Numbered from the stretch's first letter, positions 19,878 through 31,578 are shown. The stretch: 64,000 bases of DNA from Sphaerosporella brunnea (GCA_008704415.1 VXIS01000114.1:61820-125819); one strand, 5' to 3'. The notes: generated by a model from the sequence alone, not told the origin. Numbers and translations are program-made.

Positions 19878-20951
19878 CGAATGGTTGCTCCGATCCTAAG
19901 CTTTGAGAGGTAGGAGTTGGGTTTTGAAGGGTGGAATCATGCTATATCACTCGACGGCCAGGGACAGGTTGAGCTGGCAAGGAGTTTCTGGATTAAATGC
20001 CGCCCTTTGTTATTGTTTTGTTTGGTGATAATTAATCGCCGTCCTCCTTGCGCATACCTACATGTAAGTATAATTGGAAATGCTGCGACCCGAGGCTTGA
20101 TTCTGCTTCTGCGGGCTTCCGAGCTTATTGTGATGCTTAACGGTCAAGTGGGGCGGCGGTTCCCGAGCGAGAATCTGCGAGAGCATCGCCGTGAGCCGAT
20201 TTCTCGAGGGCTTCAAGATTGGGGAAGGTGCTCCTCGGCATTGAACTCAACGACTCGCCGGCCGTGGCGGATGTCAGGTGACAGAGTGAGAGGCTGTGAA
20301 GCCGCAATATCAACGCCTCAGCTCTGTGGAACCCGCAGCGAGCTATGCTGTGGGCGGGCCTTGCCCCGGTGGATTGAGCCCAATGGTGATTTGCATAGCT
20401 CGGAAGAGTGTTGTCGAGATGGTCTCTGGTCTCGCTGTGATCTACATAGGGCGCTTTCTACGTTCAAAGGAATATTTCCTTGCAGAATGCAGGAGATTGT
20501 GTATGCACTACATTTGGGTACATACTTCTTGTGCGCTTAGTCCTACTGAAGCTTGGCGGTGTCGTCGAAAGAAGGACTCGAGTGTTGAGGAGGTCAAGGC
20601 GAGTCAGAATACATGATGCGCCGAAACACCTTCAACATCAATAACCGCTTTCCTCAACCAATTGCAATACCACAACAAGTTCCCCGACTCCCATTTCGCT
20701 CCTTTTTATCCTTTCCCGCTTTCTCTCGCTACCGCTACGGCAATAACCATCACCGTGACCAGTCAACTTCAACAACCCACAACCACCAACCACCACCAGA
20801 CCACCAACACCCCCCCCCCCCCCCAAAAGCTGTTTTTCTACATCCCCCTCCAACCTTTCAAAACCTCAATTTCACCAACACCTAAAGCTTTAAATCGCGC
20901 TGCTATTCGCCACATAGTAACAACATACAACAAGTACCAACAACAATCACA
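19878..20951. other. Intergenic, likely promoter of the 20952 gene
   Basis: No convincing gene. The right half is C-rich on the plus strand and includes CCACCAACC-type low-complexity DNA and a C15 run at 20810-20824, about 130 bp before the next start codon. The CAACA-rich leader just before 20952 looks like a 5' UTR. Confidence 0.5.
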
Positions 20952-22858
20952 ATGTCTTACTTAGATGTCGAGGATGAACACGGCATCGTGTTCCTCAACC
21001 ACATCCACGGCCTCACAGAGAATATTTTCAAGCGCAAAATGTGCAACGACGTCTCAATGCACCTCACTCGCGACGGCTTCCAGAAAGAGTATGAATACTG
21101 GGCCGCTCTTTGGGACCAATCCTTCAAGAACCCCGATGCGCCGTACTTCGTCGACGTCGAAAACCTGAGCATAAAAATTCACCCCGAAGATCCCGGCCTC
21201 GACCAGACCCAGCGCAAGGAGATCATTGAGCTGAAGCGAGGAATGATCCACGATATCAAAGCCCAGTTGAGAGAGATAATTGATCAGGAACAGTTCCCAC
21301 CCACAGAAAAGCAGCGGAAGGCCATGTATGATCTTGGATATGAGTATGATATGCATGATATTTACCTGGTCTTCATACACTACATTGTGAGTTCACCGGT
21401 TCGTTGCACGGTTAAAGCGCGGTACTGATCATTCATGTTTAGAAAGCCGAGTGGAACAGACGTTATGAGGAGACCCAAGAGCCCTGGGACTACCCTCACT
21501 ATGTCCCGTACTTTATGAAGCACTGCTACGATACGCTCCAGGAGTTGTGGACAAAGCGAAAGGCCATGGCTCTGGCTTTGAGTCTCGTAAAGCGCGGCTT
21601 GGTCTCTCACGGTCCCTTGACCGAGACACAATTGGATAATGGTCATTTTCAAGCTGTTTTGAACATCCACTACCACAACGAACTAAACGAACGCCAGCTC
21701 CCATCTCCACAGACCGAGGAAGATATCCAGGGAAGCTCTGGAGATCTAGAGGGGAATCTCATGGACATCGGCGAAGCGGAGATCGATGCCAACGAAGATC
21801 ATATGGATTCCAACGAAGATCAGATGGATATAGATCATGAAGAGATTGGCACCGACCAGCCTGACGTTTCATCTGGACAAATCGGCGAAGACGTCGCCAG
21901 AGATGTAATTGGTACCGCTGAAGGTATCGAAGGCGCCGAAGAAGCTCTTGAAGCGTCGGCACATGAGTCCGCACGGACTATATCCGAAGAAGTGGCTGTG
22001 AAGTCATCGGAAACTCTCAAGCCTGACAGGATTTCCGAGGACCAGCACGAAACTTCGGAAACTCCAGAAACTCCGCCCTCTCGAGAAAATGCAGAAGAGA
22101 TTGAGAGGCTTCGGAAAGAGTCAGCGAAGTCAACTGCCATGAAGGAAACTGGCATTAAGGAAGCCTCTACGCAGGGTGTGCAATCGTCACCATCAGTGGA
22201 CTGCAGTCCTTTATCGACGCCGCCAGACTCCGAGGACGAAAAATCCAAAAAGGCTACCGTGCAGAACACAGAGGGTTTGGACCGTTCAGACGGGCGTCAG
22301 GCGAACCTGAATGACGGAAATATCGAAGAGGTTGATCTTTCTGGAAGCGAAGCCGATTATGTCACTGCGAAAGAAGACGATGAGGAAGAATCAGTCTGTC
22401 AGGAGGGAGCATCATTGTGCAGCAACTTTTCTGAATTCTCCGCGTTCTCCCAAGATGGAGAAGAAATGGATCAGTTACTGGCCCGTGCCGCCAATAGCGA
22501 TACGGACAGTGATACCACGGACATTGGAGGCCCGAAATCAGAGAGCATGAAGTCGATATACCGCCCCAAGAACAGGTCTGGTTCCAAACGTCCCCGCGAA
22601 GATGATAGCGAATTGGAGGAGGGTGAAATCGTAGAGGAAACGGGCTACCTCACTCCCACCCCAAAAGGTAGTGCTGAAGCGGCCATTCAAGTCGACGAAG
22701 TTGCTGAGATGGCTAATAGTCCGTACGCCCTCTCCTCGTCAGAGGAGGAAATCGAAATACGCGAAGTAAACGACGACGCCGCGAGCTTTCCTCTTGCATG
22801 GTTCCAATATTTCGAGGACGAAGTGGATGAAGAGGCCGTCGATTTGGTTAAAATTTAA
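20952..22858 (+). CDS. Acidic hypothetical protein with conserved N-terminus
   Basis: Model: exons 20952-21386 and 21443-22858, 616 aa; the 56-nt intron has GTGAGT..TTTAG and phase 0, joining VFIHYI to KAEWNRRYEE. I do not recognise the family. Residues 1 to about 215 are well ordered, rich in aromatic and charged residues (EYEYWAALWDQSF, MYDLGYEYDMHDIYL, WDYPHYVPYFMKHCYDTL), suggesting a folded helical domain. From about residue 240 the protein is disordered and very Glu/Asp/Ser-rich, with a short repeated MD(I/S)(N/G)ED pattern at the boundary, a basic KRPRED patch that could be a nuclear signal, and an acidic end. A nuclear or chromatin-associated role is only a guess. The ATG follows ATCACA and the leader upstream is non-coding. 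Confidence 0.85.
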
Positions 22859-23512
22859 CCTGCAGGTTAGTGGGGCTGGCTCTCTTGTTTATTTGCGCTT
22901 TGTACCTTTTTCTCGATGAATTTCAAGCGTTTTTATCTTTGCTATGATATCATGAACCCTTTATAACTTCGGGATCAGGTTGTTTAGTTTTCGATATGGC
23001 GGGCCTAACATTTAAAATAATTTGTGATACTTACCCCGTCGTAGTTTTTGATTGATTGCTCACCTTGACCCTTGACAGCCGATCTGAAAGTGGATCCTTG
23101 GCCGCGGTGTTTAACGATCTGGTGTCCTTTCTGCTAAGTGTTCTGTCCCACCATTAGATATCACCTCACTGGTTTGGTGGGAGGGGGGGGGAGGCTGTCT
23201 GATAGGTGGCTGTGTAATCTTGATCTATTTTTTGCGCTGCGTTTTTTCTCAATTTACTCCCACCCGCTCGCTCTCACTCTGCGTTTCCCCAACACCCGCT
23301 CAGCCGCAATGCTGTAACAGGAAATCTTGAGACGGAAAGAACTTAGCTCAGCACTCAACATGCCGGCGAGATATGCACACAGGCAAAAAGTTGTCGAGTT
23401 CCGCACATAATAAGTCTGACTCACACAACCTGCTTTTCAACTTCTCCAAATGTCGTCGAGTGTGTCGACGTTCCCACCTTCTTCGAGTTTGAAGAGGATG
23501 GGCAAAAAGAAA
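22859..23512. other. Non-coding 3' region, no gene seen
   Basis: T-rich sequence after the acidic-protein stop codon, with a G9 run near 23185. The last 20 bp contain AAAAAG, read on the minus strand as the oligo(T) that would end the tRNA-Val pseudogene transcript. Confidence 0.5.
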
Positions 23513-23580
23513 TGACTTCACCCAGGCTCGATCTGGGGACCTTCAGTGTGTTAGATGATAACCAACAACACCATGAAGCC
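23513..23580 (-). pseudogene. tRNA-Val(AAC) pseudogene lacking half the anticodon stem
   Basis: The 68-nt minus-strand sequence matches the intact tRNA-Val(AAC) at 40154-40227 in both acceptor strands, the T arm (CCCAGATCGAGCCTGGG) and the 3' half of the anticodon arm. It lacks 6 nt that include most of the 5' anticodon stem and has a D-loop change (GTGTTG for GTGTAG). The anticodon stem therefore cannot form. A and B boxes and an oligo(T) terminator persist, so it may still be transcribed. Confidence 0.85.
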
Positions 23581-23940
23581 ACTTGACAGTGAAGAGAGTG
23601 ATATCGCTCGATGTTTTCGAGACTCCATGAGTGTTTTTACCCGTAACAAAGGCTTTGATTTTGCAGGAGTTGATATGCCAAAAAGAAAAAGCACAAAACA
23701 CCCCTCAAAAACAAAAAAAAAAGAAAAAAAAAACCCCCAGGAAGGCGAAAGCAATGAATGTACGAAAAGCTGGTAGCTTTTATAGAGAAGAGAGATAAGG
23801 CTGTGGCACAGTCACCGAGCCGCGCCGCAACTAGCCACAGTCGTTTACTCAATACTTCTTCTTCGAGATATCAAGAGCTCGAAGATAGCAAGCTCTAGAG
23901 TACCTAGACACGTGAGAACGAGGGCACCATCGCCGTCCCC
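23581..23940. other. Intergenic, A-rich, no gene seen
   Basis: A 360-bp spacer upstream of the tRNA-Val pseudogene and downstream of THI20. It contains A-rich runs at 23701-23740 and no coding signal. Confidence 0.5.
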
Positions 23941-25707
23941 TCAGTTAGAAGCAGTATGGATATTCCTCTCCTTCCCCTCCAACCCCATCTGCCAAAACCC
24001 GCGTTCCATCTTGGTAGCATGCGCGAATATATCGACCAGCTCCTCGAGGCGATCGGGGCCTGCCCTGCGCGCCTTCGCCTCTAGCAGCTCGCGGCCCTCC
24101 TTGACGGCCTTGAGATAGTTCTCGCCGGCGCCGTAGGTGGTGATCCACTGGTAGTATGGGTTCCCCTCGTGCTTGGTGTCTGGGTGCGCCAGCAGCCACG
24201 CGCCGATCTCGTGGTAGCCGAAGAGACACGGCGCCATGGCTACGTGCAGCGCCAGCTCATCGTGCGAGTTGCCGATGTCGAGCACGTACCGCGTGTACGC
24301 GGTACACGCAATGTCTTCTTCGGTTGTTTCCACCTCGGCTTGGCTGATGCCGAAGCTCTCGCAGTATATTAGGTGCATGCGTGATTCTTCGTAGATGTGG
24401 GCTATGGTTTTGGCGGAGGCTAGGGTGTCTTCCATGCTGCGTGCTTTGTAGCCGGCGAGAGCGTGGGAGCGCGCGAATTGGATCTGGGGGGAGTTAGTTA
24501 GGGATATGGGAGGAGGGAGGGAGCGGGGTACCAGGAAGAGGTAGTCTTGTCGTAGGTAGTAGGCGAATTGTTCTTGTCTCAAGGTGCCATCGCCGATTTT
24601 CTTGACGAATTCGTGCTGGGTGTATTCTGCCCAGAATTTGCGGACCTTGGGGTGTCCTTTGAGGTAGTCTAGGAAATGGCCGCTGTTTGGGTTTTGTTAG
24701 GGAAGGTAGGTGAGAAGGCGGGGGAGGGTGCAAACGGTGCAAACGGAACCATATAGTTGCTGTGCATATGATTCAACGGACCATTTCCCTTTCCAAAGCC
24801 GGGAGCTGTCTCGATAGCCCAAGAGATGTATTTCCCGGCATCAATGAAGGCTTCCAGTGGTTGATACCCCTTCGCCAGATTGCTCGCGATGGCCGAGGCA
24901 ATGGAGCAGCCGGTACCATGCGTGTGCTTGCTGTCGATGAACGGCTTCTTGCTCACTTCGTAGGATTTGGTGGCGGATTGGTAGAGGATATCCACCATGA
25001 GCTCGCCTTTTCGGTCCCCGGCCACCCGTGTGCCGTCTTTTTTGAAGGGAACGTGCCCCCCTTTGAGGAGGACGTAGCGCGGGCCCATTGCTGCTAGCTG
25101 CTCGGCGACTGAGAGCATGTCTGAAATGCTGGTGATTTCCCGCTGGGGCTGCTGGATTAGGCACAGAGCTTCAGGCACATTGGGGGTCAGGAGGTAGGTC
25201 TTTGGTAGCAGCCGTTTTGTCAACGATGCGATGGCGTCGTCTGGGAGGAGTTCGGTGCCCGACGTTGAGACCATGACCTGCGATGAAGCTGTTACTGCGA
25301 ACTTCTTTAACCGGTATTGCAGCGTGCGCTTACTGGATCCACCACGATCTTCTCGACGCCGTATTTCTCAATGGCCTCGGCAATGATGTTGATGGTTCCT
25401 GCTGAACCAAGCATCCCCGTCTTGACAACGTCCACGGGCATGTCCTCGAAAACAGCATCCAATGACTTCCGCACATGTTCTTCGGGGACGCAGTGGATAG
25501 CCCTGACGCCGGTTGTGTTCTGCGCCGTAAGGGCAGTTATCGTGGTCATGCCGTAGCAACCATGCGCGGTGATAACCTTGAGATCGGCTGCCGGCCGGAT
25601 CAGAAATCTCGGGGGTAAAGCAATGCGGACTCCAAACCTTCGATTCCAGCACCGCCTGAAGAGTCGCTACCGGCGATCGTCAACACTGTTGGTATTTGGG
25701 CTGCCAT
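23941..25707 (-). CDS. THI20: HMP/HMP-P kinase fused to TenA thiaminase-II domain
   Basis: Phosphorylates hydroxymethylpyrimidine (HMP) to HMP-P and HMP-PP for thiamine synthesis; the TenA part salvages pyrimidine from degraded thiamine. Model: exons 25707-25638, 25587-25334, 25277-24736, 24682-24532, 24483-23941; 519 aa, similar to yeast Thi20. Kinase domain, residues 1 to about 290: TIAGSDSSGGAGIEADLK across the first junction, VKTGMLGS, VVDPVMVSTSG across the second, and the ATP/anion site HTHGTGCSIASAIASNLA. TenA domain, about 300-519: GHFLDYLKGHPKVRKFW across the third junction, EQFAYYLRQDYLFL, IQFARSHALAGYKA, PCLFGYHEIGAWL and YQWITTYG. All four introns are 48-56 nt. It is head-to-head with THI6. 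Confidence 0.95.
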
Positions 25708-25957
25708 TTGGGTTTGTGTGTTTGTTTGTTTTTTTCTTGGCAGTGGCGAGTGAGATATGGATGGATGATGTTTGTCCACCGAATGCTCTCGAGAGGAGCC
25801 TGTTGATCTGCTTGCTTTGAATGTGGTTGCGGGTCGGCAGGTTCCGATGGCACCTCATGAAATTCATGGAATTGCATCAGCGGCTCTGCAGGTACCCCCG
25901 CCAACTCATCTGTCCCATTCCGGTTACCCACTGTCTCAGCGCGTGCTGCTCCCAACC
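25708..25957. promoter_or_regulatory. Bidirectional THI20/THI6 promoter
   Basis: Only 250 bp separate the start codons of two divergent thiamine genes, so common control is likely. The THI20-proximal part has T-rich DNA (TTTGTTTGTTTTTTT). I looked for a TPP-riboswitch aptamer (CTGAGA with an ACCTGAT partner) and found none, so any thiamine repression here is more likely transcriptional. Confidence 0.6.
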
Positions 25958-27624
25958 ATGTCTTCACCAAAAAAGTTCGATCTGTCCGTCTACCTCGTCA
26001 CCGACTCCAGCCTGCTGCCCCCGGGCGCCACGTTGGTGGACCATGTCCTCAAAGCGATCCGCGGCGGCGCGACCATTGTGCAGCTGCGCGAGAAGAAGAT
26101 GGCGACGCGAGACTTCATCAAGTTGGGTCGGGAACTTCACGAGGCGACTAAGCCTTTGGGTGTTCCGCTGCTGATCAACGATCGTGTCGACGTCGCCGTC
26201 GCTGTGGGATGTGAAGGTATTCATGTTGGTTGGGACGACTGCTGTAAGGTTACTGTTGCGTTGAGATGCGATTGGAGAAAGCTGACTTTGGCGTAGCTTA
26301 TGAGGACGCTCGTAAGCTGCTCGGTGACGACAAGATCATCGGCCTGTCGGTTTCCAACAAGGAGCAGGCCGAGAAGGCAGCTGCGGCCGGATGCGACTAC
26401 ATCGGCGTCGGACCGCTCTATGCGACGAAGACGAAGCCTGACCATAGCCCACCACTTGGTACCCAAGGTTTGCGATCGCTCCTCGAGTACATCGCAACCT
26501 TGCCTGGACCCGAAGGTAGCCATTGGGGCGGTGCGTGGGGAACTAAGGTTCCTGCCGTCGCAATCGGAGGAATCAACCTCGACAACCTCCACCATGTGAT
26601 GTACCAGAGCGTTTCTCCGCAGCACGAGAACAAAAAGTACCTATCGGGCATCGCTGTCGTATCCGCGATAATGGCATCCCCGGAGCCCGAGGAGGTCTGC
26701 AAGAAGTTCCGCAAGATGGTCGATGAGGTCCCGCCCTTTGCCGTGCGCCAGTCCCTCTATATAGAACTAGGAAACGCCAAATTCAAGTCCATCTTCCAGA
26801 ACGTTGTCATAAACCGTCCTATCGTTCATCACATCACCAACAACGTTGTCAAGAACTTTTCCGCAAATGTTACCCTTGCCTTGGGCGCTTCGCCCATCAT
26901 GTCCGAGGACATGTCTGAATTCTCGGAGCTCGCGGCATTCAAGGGTGGTCTGGTCTTGAACATGGGAACGTCTACGAGGGAGGCCCAACCGATGCTGCTG
27001 GCCGCCGTGAAAGCAGCAAACGCGCACGGAAACCCAGTCGTTTTCGACCCCGTCGGCGCCGGTGCAACTTCTCTCCGCCGGGAAACAGCCAGCATGGTCG
27101 TCGGCAACAGTTTCTGCGACGTGATCAAAGGTAACGAGCAAGAGATCATGGCAGTCTACGGCCTCGATAACGTGAAACAGCGAGGAGTCGACTCCGACCC
27201 TGCCGCGGCCGGCTCCCTCGAGCACAAGATCACCCACGCCAAGGCGCTCGCTGTACGCGAACGCAACATCGTTGTCATGACTGGAAACGTCGACATCGTG
27301 ACCGACGGAAGCAATGTGTGTCTGTGTAATGATGGCCATGGCTTCATGGGCGATGTCACCGGAACTGGCTGCTCCCTTGGAAGCGTCATCGCCGCTTGCC
27401 TTGCCGCTAACCCCCTCGACAAGTTCGTCGCCACGTGCGCCGCTGTGTGCGCTTACAGCGCTGCCGCGAGGGTTGCGGCTGGCAAGAAGGATGTTCACGG
27501 ACCCGCGTCCTGGCAGGTCGCTTTCTTGGATACATTGTACCAGCTCCGTCATTGCCGCGAGGATGCGCCCCAGAAGGGCTATCCGTGGTGGGAGTCTCTT
27601 GCGGAGAGAGTGGAGAAACGGTAA
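25958..27624 (+). CDS. THI6: Thiamine-phosphate synthase / hydroxyethylthiazole kinase
   Basis: Bifunctional enzyme: the N-terminal ThiE half condenses HMP-PP with hydroxyethylthiazole phosphate to thiamine phosphate; the C-terminal ThiM half phosphorylates hydroxyethylthiazole. Model: exons 25958-26243 and 26297-27624, 537 aa, the usual size for Thi6. The 53-nt intron (GTAAGG..GTAG, phase 1) joins HVGWDDC to SYEDARKLLGDD; this keeps the four-residue spacing found in ThiE between the DD pair and AR. ThiE motifs: VQLREKKM, LLINDRVDVAVA, GLSVSNKEQA, GVGPLYATKTK, AIGGI. ThiM motifs: PIVHHITNNVVKNFSANVTL, GASPIMSED, GTSTREAQ, NPVVFDPVGAGAT, and GDVTGTGCSLGSVIAA with the catalytic cysteine. It partners functionally with THI20. 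Confidence 0.96.
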
Positions 27625-29625
27625 ACCGGGCACAATGGCGGGATTTTCCATTTTTTTCTTCCGCGCTTTCTAGAATTCATACTAGATATACCCTGGCATT
27701 TTTTTCTTTCTGTAGCTGTAGATACGAGTATACATACTATCATTGGGGTTACGTGACAGCAGGGTTTGTCGTGTGATGCTTTGACAAAGCGGTTTAGGGC
27801 TGTCGCTTTGCAGCATGCAGACGCAAGCCTTGTTGTTTGCTTGCTGGTGCTCGTGCCCACCACCTCCTGCGGCCGTGAGTGATTGTGGGGAAATTTACAT
27901 CTCGGGAGTTTATCTATCTATAGCTGTATCTACGGGTACGGGTGATAACGATTCGGCCTGAGCTTGCAGGCAGATAGACAGGGCTGCAGTAGTGATCACT
28001 TGCTGCCTACAGTGTGATGCTTCCGCTCTTGAGGTTTTTCATGCTTGTTGCTTTATGCGAGGCGTGATTGATGCGCACTGCGCGTGGCGAGTGCGGTTTG
28101 GTGAGTGAGTGTGATGGCTGGAAAGATGGGTCGCTTGGATACTTAAGTAGTTATCTAGGATGGCATGGTGCGGCCAGGCTTGGATGAGGCTGTTGGTTTT
28201 GGTAGCAGGGATTTGCAGAAGGTCTTTCTCGTTCCGGGGAACTGTGATGTTGTGACAATTGCAATCGCATTGAATACGAGCAGTCAAAACAAACATCGAC
28301 TCCCGCGGCCGCCGCCGCCGCCGCCTCGAAGGGAAGGGGCTACTCTAGCCGGTCCGCATAGTAGTTCTCGCACGCTACAGACGTCTCCGAGACGATTTAG
28401 TGTACTCTACTCGTGCTCGTACACAATGCCTGATGCCCTGTGAGTTGGTGAAGATCTCCGAAGGCTTGAGGTGAAGCGCTCAAGCTGTGTTTGCTGATCT
28501 TCTCGGCCCTTGGTTTCAGCTAACACTGGTGCAGTAGTAATTAGTCAGTGAATAATTTCGCCTGTAGCAGGAGCCCTCAGCAGACGCATACTTGCATGGC
28601 GAGAACACGGGCAGGAGGTGCCAAGGCGGCTCGCAGCTCCTCTCCCGGCTCCAATTCTCCCGGGAATCGAACTTCCTTCCGCGCACCGCCAGATCCGGCG
28701 GTGCGGGAACTCGAACAAGGCGTGCCCGGCCGCCAGGCTTGCAGAAAAAATTGACTCACCCACGCAATTATGAAGCATCTGGTCAGCGCTCCAGAGGCGT
28801 GAAGGGCTTAGGCGGCACTTTGGAATTGTCCAGATATACCGGAGACTCTCGGCCGTGACACACGGTCCTCGAGCAGTCGGTGACGCATAATTAGCACCTG
28901 AACTGATTGATGGCATGCCGCATGCCTGACGATGCCGTATTCTATGCGTACCGTTGCCAGATGATGATGCGGCCTGTGAGATTCAGCCGCCGGTGGAACG
29001 TCGCCACGTTAGGCACCCGTGTATTTGCTGTGCCTGACAATTGCGGCGCATCGCGGGCCTATCGCCGAGCAGCTGGTACCTCGACTACGCCGCTGTTCTC
29101 TTCTCAGCAGCTGGCACCGTCGGCACAGCGCAATCGACTAAGAAGCATGCATGGATGCCAATGCCTCGAATCGCGGGCGGAGAGGCCCTGTTGCAGCGAA
29201 AGTGGGGTAGCAGCAGCCATGATGTCGGTCGTCGCCGTCGACGAATCACAGTGTCCGCCCTGCGTTGAGAAGTAGGGCTGACGTTACACGACTGCCCTCG
29301 CGATGCCACCACACCAATTGCCGCCCTAAAATCCGTTGGCCCCTAGCCGAACGGGCGTGCGCAAATCGAAGCCCGCCCCCGTCTTTTAAGGACTGCCAAA
29401 CCCCCCGCCGAGGGTTCGACTCACCCAGATCTCGAACAATCCCCTCGACACAGGCCATCACTCGGAATCTACTACTTCATCTTCCTTCCCCACTCCCCCC
29501 CCCCCCCCTTGCTTGGCCCACGCGGTATTTGTCATTGTAATTCCTCGTCTCTTCAATTGTCGTCTAACAGACATGGTTCTTACACAGCGTGACCTCTTGC
29601 AGTTCGCAGATAATCTACTTTGACA
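27625..29625. other. 2-kb non-coding stretch
   Basis: I see no gene. It includes a GCC-repeat (28308-28325), Cys/Arg-rich false frames around 28550-29100 that lack conserved features, and a C14 run at 29495-29508 about 120 bp before the next start codon. A TTCGATTCCC stretch near 28670 is not part of a tRNA. Confidence 0.5.
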
Positions 29626-30237
29626 ATGTCTCCCACATCGAACTCCCGTCCTTCCACCCCACGCCCAGCTTCGCGACAGAGCCACCGCATCAAGAAAGCT
29701 TCGCGGAAGTCCACCCACCTCCCAACACCTCGGGGCAGCCAGTCTCCCTCCCCTTCACGGCCATCGACTCCCATCGCCTCAGCCAATTCTGAGAACCGCC
29801 GCAAGCTCCCAGCAAAGAAAGTGCAATACACCAAGATGACGGCTGCGCAGCAACCAACGGTTAACTGGGACTGTGTCTCGTACGTAATTTCAGACCAGAA
29901 GATTCACAGCGCCTACGAAAAGCCCACTTTTGCGCCGGGCAGCACAACGACTGTGACTGCGTACGGTCGAGTAGTTACGACTACTACCACTACCACAGTG
30001 ACCACTACCATCGCGACCACAGAGATCCTTCACCCCGGCGAAAAAGGCTACGAAGAGAGCGTAGCGCGACAAGCGGCGCAGGCCGCTGCCTCCCCTGAGG
30101 AGCGCGCTCGCATTGAGAAGAGCTTCGCCACGAGCCGGGCATGGAGTGCTGGCTCGGACAAGAGTGCGCATGAGGAGATGCACCGCCAGCACCATCGTGC
30201 GGCAGAGCCACAGAGACCAATTATCACCCAGGCATAG
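29626..30237 (+). CDS. Small hypothetical protein, Ser/Thr-rich
   Basis: Single exon, 203 aa, starting at the first ATG (29626) in a frame open from start to stop. I do not recognise it. Residues 1-60 are disordered and rich in Ser, Pro, Arg and Lys (RPSTPRPASRQSHRIKKASRK). A middle part (VNWDCVSYVISDQKIHSAYEKP) may be ordered. There follows an unusual Thr tract (about residues 105-125, VVTTTTTTTVTTTIATTEIL) and a charged helical C-terminus (EESVARQAAQAAASPEERAR, then KSAHEEMHRQHHRA). No signal peptide or membrane span is visible. Codon bias toward C-ending codons supports real coding. Confidence 0.6.
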   Translation: MSPTSNSRPSTPRPASRQSHRIKKASRKSTHLPTPRGSQSPSPSRPSTPIASANSENRRKLPAKKVQYTKMTAAQQPTVNWDCVSYVISDQKIHSAYEKPTFAPGSTTTVTAYGRVVTTTTTTTVTTTIATTEILHPGEKGYEESVARQAAQAAASPEERARIEKSFATSRAWSAGSDKSAHEEMHRQHHRAAEPQRPIITQA

Positions 30238-30403
30238 ATCTGCTTGGGGTGTTTGGAGAACTGGATTTTAGGATTGGATCCCCGGGGCGGGGCACATAGA
30301 CGAGGGAAAAAGGTCAGTAGTTCCTTGTTTTTGATCTTGTGATGTGTCCCGCCCCCCCCCCCCCCCAAATTACCGGACCCTGGAGGCCTGCCATTTGGAG
30401 TTT

Positions 30404-30778
30404 ATGCCACATACCATACCGGAGGAAGAGCCATTGGACTGCCCATGGATCGACTTTACGCTCCTTTTTGCCCACTTGGATGGATTTTGGACCGACAAAC
30501 TTTACAACCCCTTATTGCTGGATTGGATTCCCTGGAGGGGCTATGCTGCCATGCCTAGCCCTGGATTCAAACAACTTGCCCTGCTGTTGCCATATGGAGG
30601 AGCCCTGGACGCCCTCATTTTCCCCTGCCGGATGGACGTCCCTATTGCCCTGCTGGACCGCCCTTCCTTGGAGGTGATATCCCAGCGACCGCTCCGTCCG
30701 GAGTGGTTGTATGTTGGGATGTTGTTGTGGTGGATGTGTAGGAGGATGAATCGGTGTGGTCGGGGCGTTTGGAGTTGA
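30404..30778 (+). CDS. Possible small Trp-rich orphan protein
   Basis: An open frame of 124 codons from ATG 30404 reads as balanced, non-repetitive protein rich in Trp, Leu and Pro (MPHTIPEEEPLDCPWIDFTL, LLLDWIPWRGYAAM, RPEWLYVGMLLWWMCRRM). It follows the previous gene on the same strand after a C15 run. No family is recognised and the frame could be chance or part of a 3' UTR. The absence of low-complexity bias is the only point in its favour. Confidence 0.3.
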   Translation: MPHTIPEEEPLDCPWIDFTLLFAHLDGFWTDKLYNPLLLDWIPWRGYAAMPSPGFKQLALLLPYGGALDALIFPCRMDVPIALLDRPSLEVISQRPLRPEWLYVGMLLWWMCRRMNRCGRGVWS

Positions 30779-31578
30779 CCTTTTTGCTTTCATTTTTTTA
30801 TGCATGCTTTTAATGTTTGTTGGCTCGGTTTTGTTTGGATATTGGCATGGAGTTCAGGCGGGCTTTTTCTTTGTCTTTTTTTCTCTTGTTGCTGTTATGC
30901 GTGGATGGTCGAAGGACTAATATAGGGCGGATGTCATGTCGACGACGAAGACAAAAGAGTACTGGCGTTGGTAATGGGCGGTCGTTGTGGTTGCTGTTGT
31001 GTGCTGGTGTTTCGTTTGGGTTATACCTACTTCTTTTGGAGGGTTTCAACTGGGGTTGTGTCGTTGATTCTTCTACTCTGCGTTCTGCGCACTTCTACTT
31101 CCAAGCAGCTGTTGTCGTCTGCTCTCCTCTCCGAGACGAGATATGAGAAAAAAAAGTTTTCAACTCTGGTGTTTACCATGTGCTCTGGTGTGGTGTTTTT
31201 GCGTGCAGTTTGTCTCGCATCCCTACGCAGGCGGCCTTTCGTGGCTGCCGACAGATCACGTGGCCTTCCGTCACAGACACGTACTCGATTCTCCTCGAGT
31301 GATCGGAAATGATACCATCTGTGTCGCTTTCAAGAATTACAAGAAGGAAAATAAGACTGTGAAATAATCTGAATTTGGGTGTCTTGGTTATTTTGCACAC
31401 TCGCTTGCAAGTTGATAACATCTTCACTGTCACCCACACAACCGCCCACTGCTCACCGCTTCGACTTCCTATCTTCACAACCACCACTCCGCTCACCCCA
31501 TCGCGCTGACAACTGAATTTATCTGTGGGTTCTGCGTCAGCGCGCAAGCTTCGCAGATCGTCAACACACTCCCAGATG
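30779..31578. other. Non-coding, T-rich, upstream of F-box-like gene
   Basis: T/G-rich DNA with no conserved coding feature. The frame of the downstream gene stays open back to 31510 without an ATG, so a 5' exon ending near CTGCGTCAG (31540) is possible. Confidence 0.45.

Noticed and set aside
25708..25957. TPP riboswitch between the thiamine genes
   Set aside because: The conserved CTGAGA and ACCTGAT elements were not found; fungal TPP switches normally sit in THI4, THI5 or transporter introns.
26767..27651. 294-codon minus-strand frame
   Set aside because: Shadow of the THI6 thiazole kinase domain.
28655..28740. tRNA-like TTCGATTCCC sequence
   Set aside because: Flanking bases do not form a T stem and there is no acceptor or A box.
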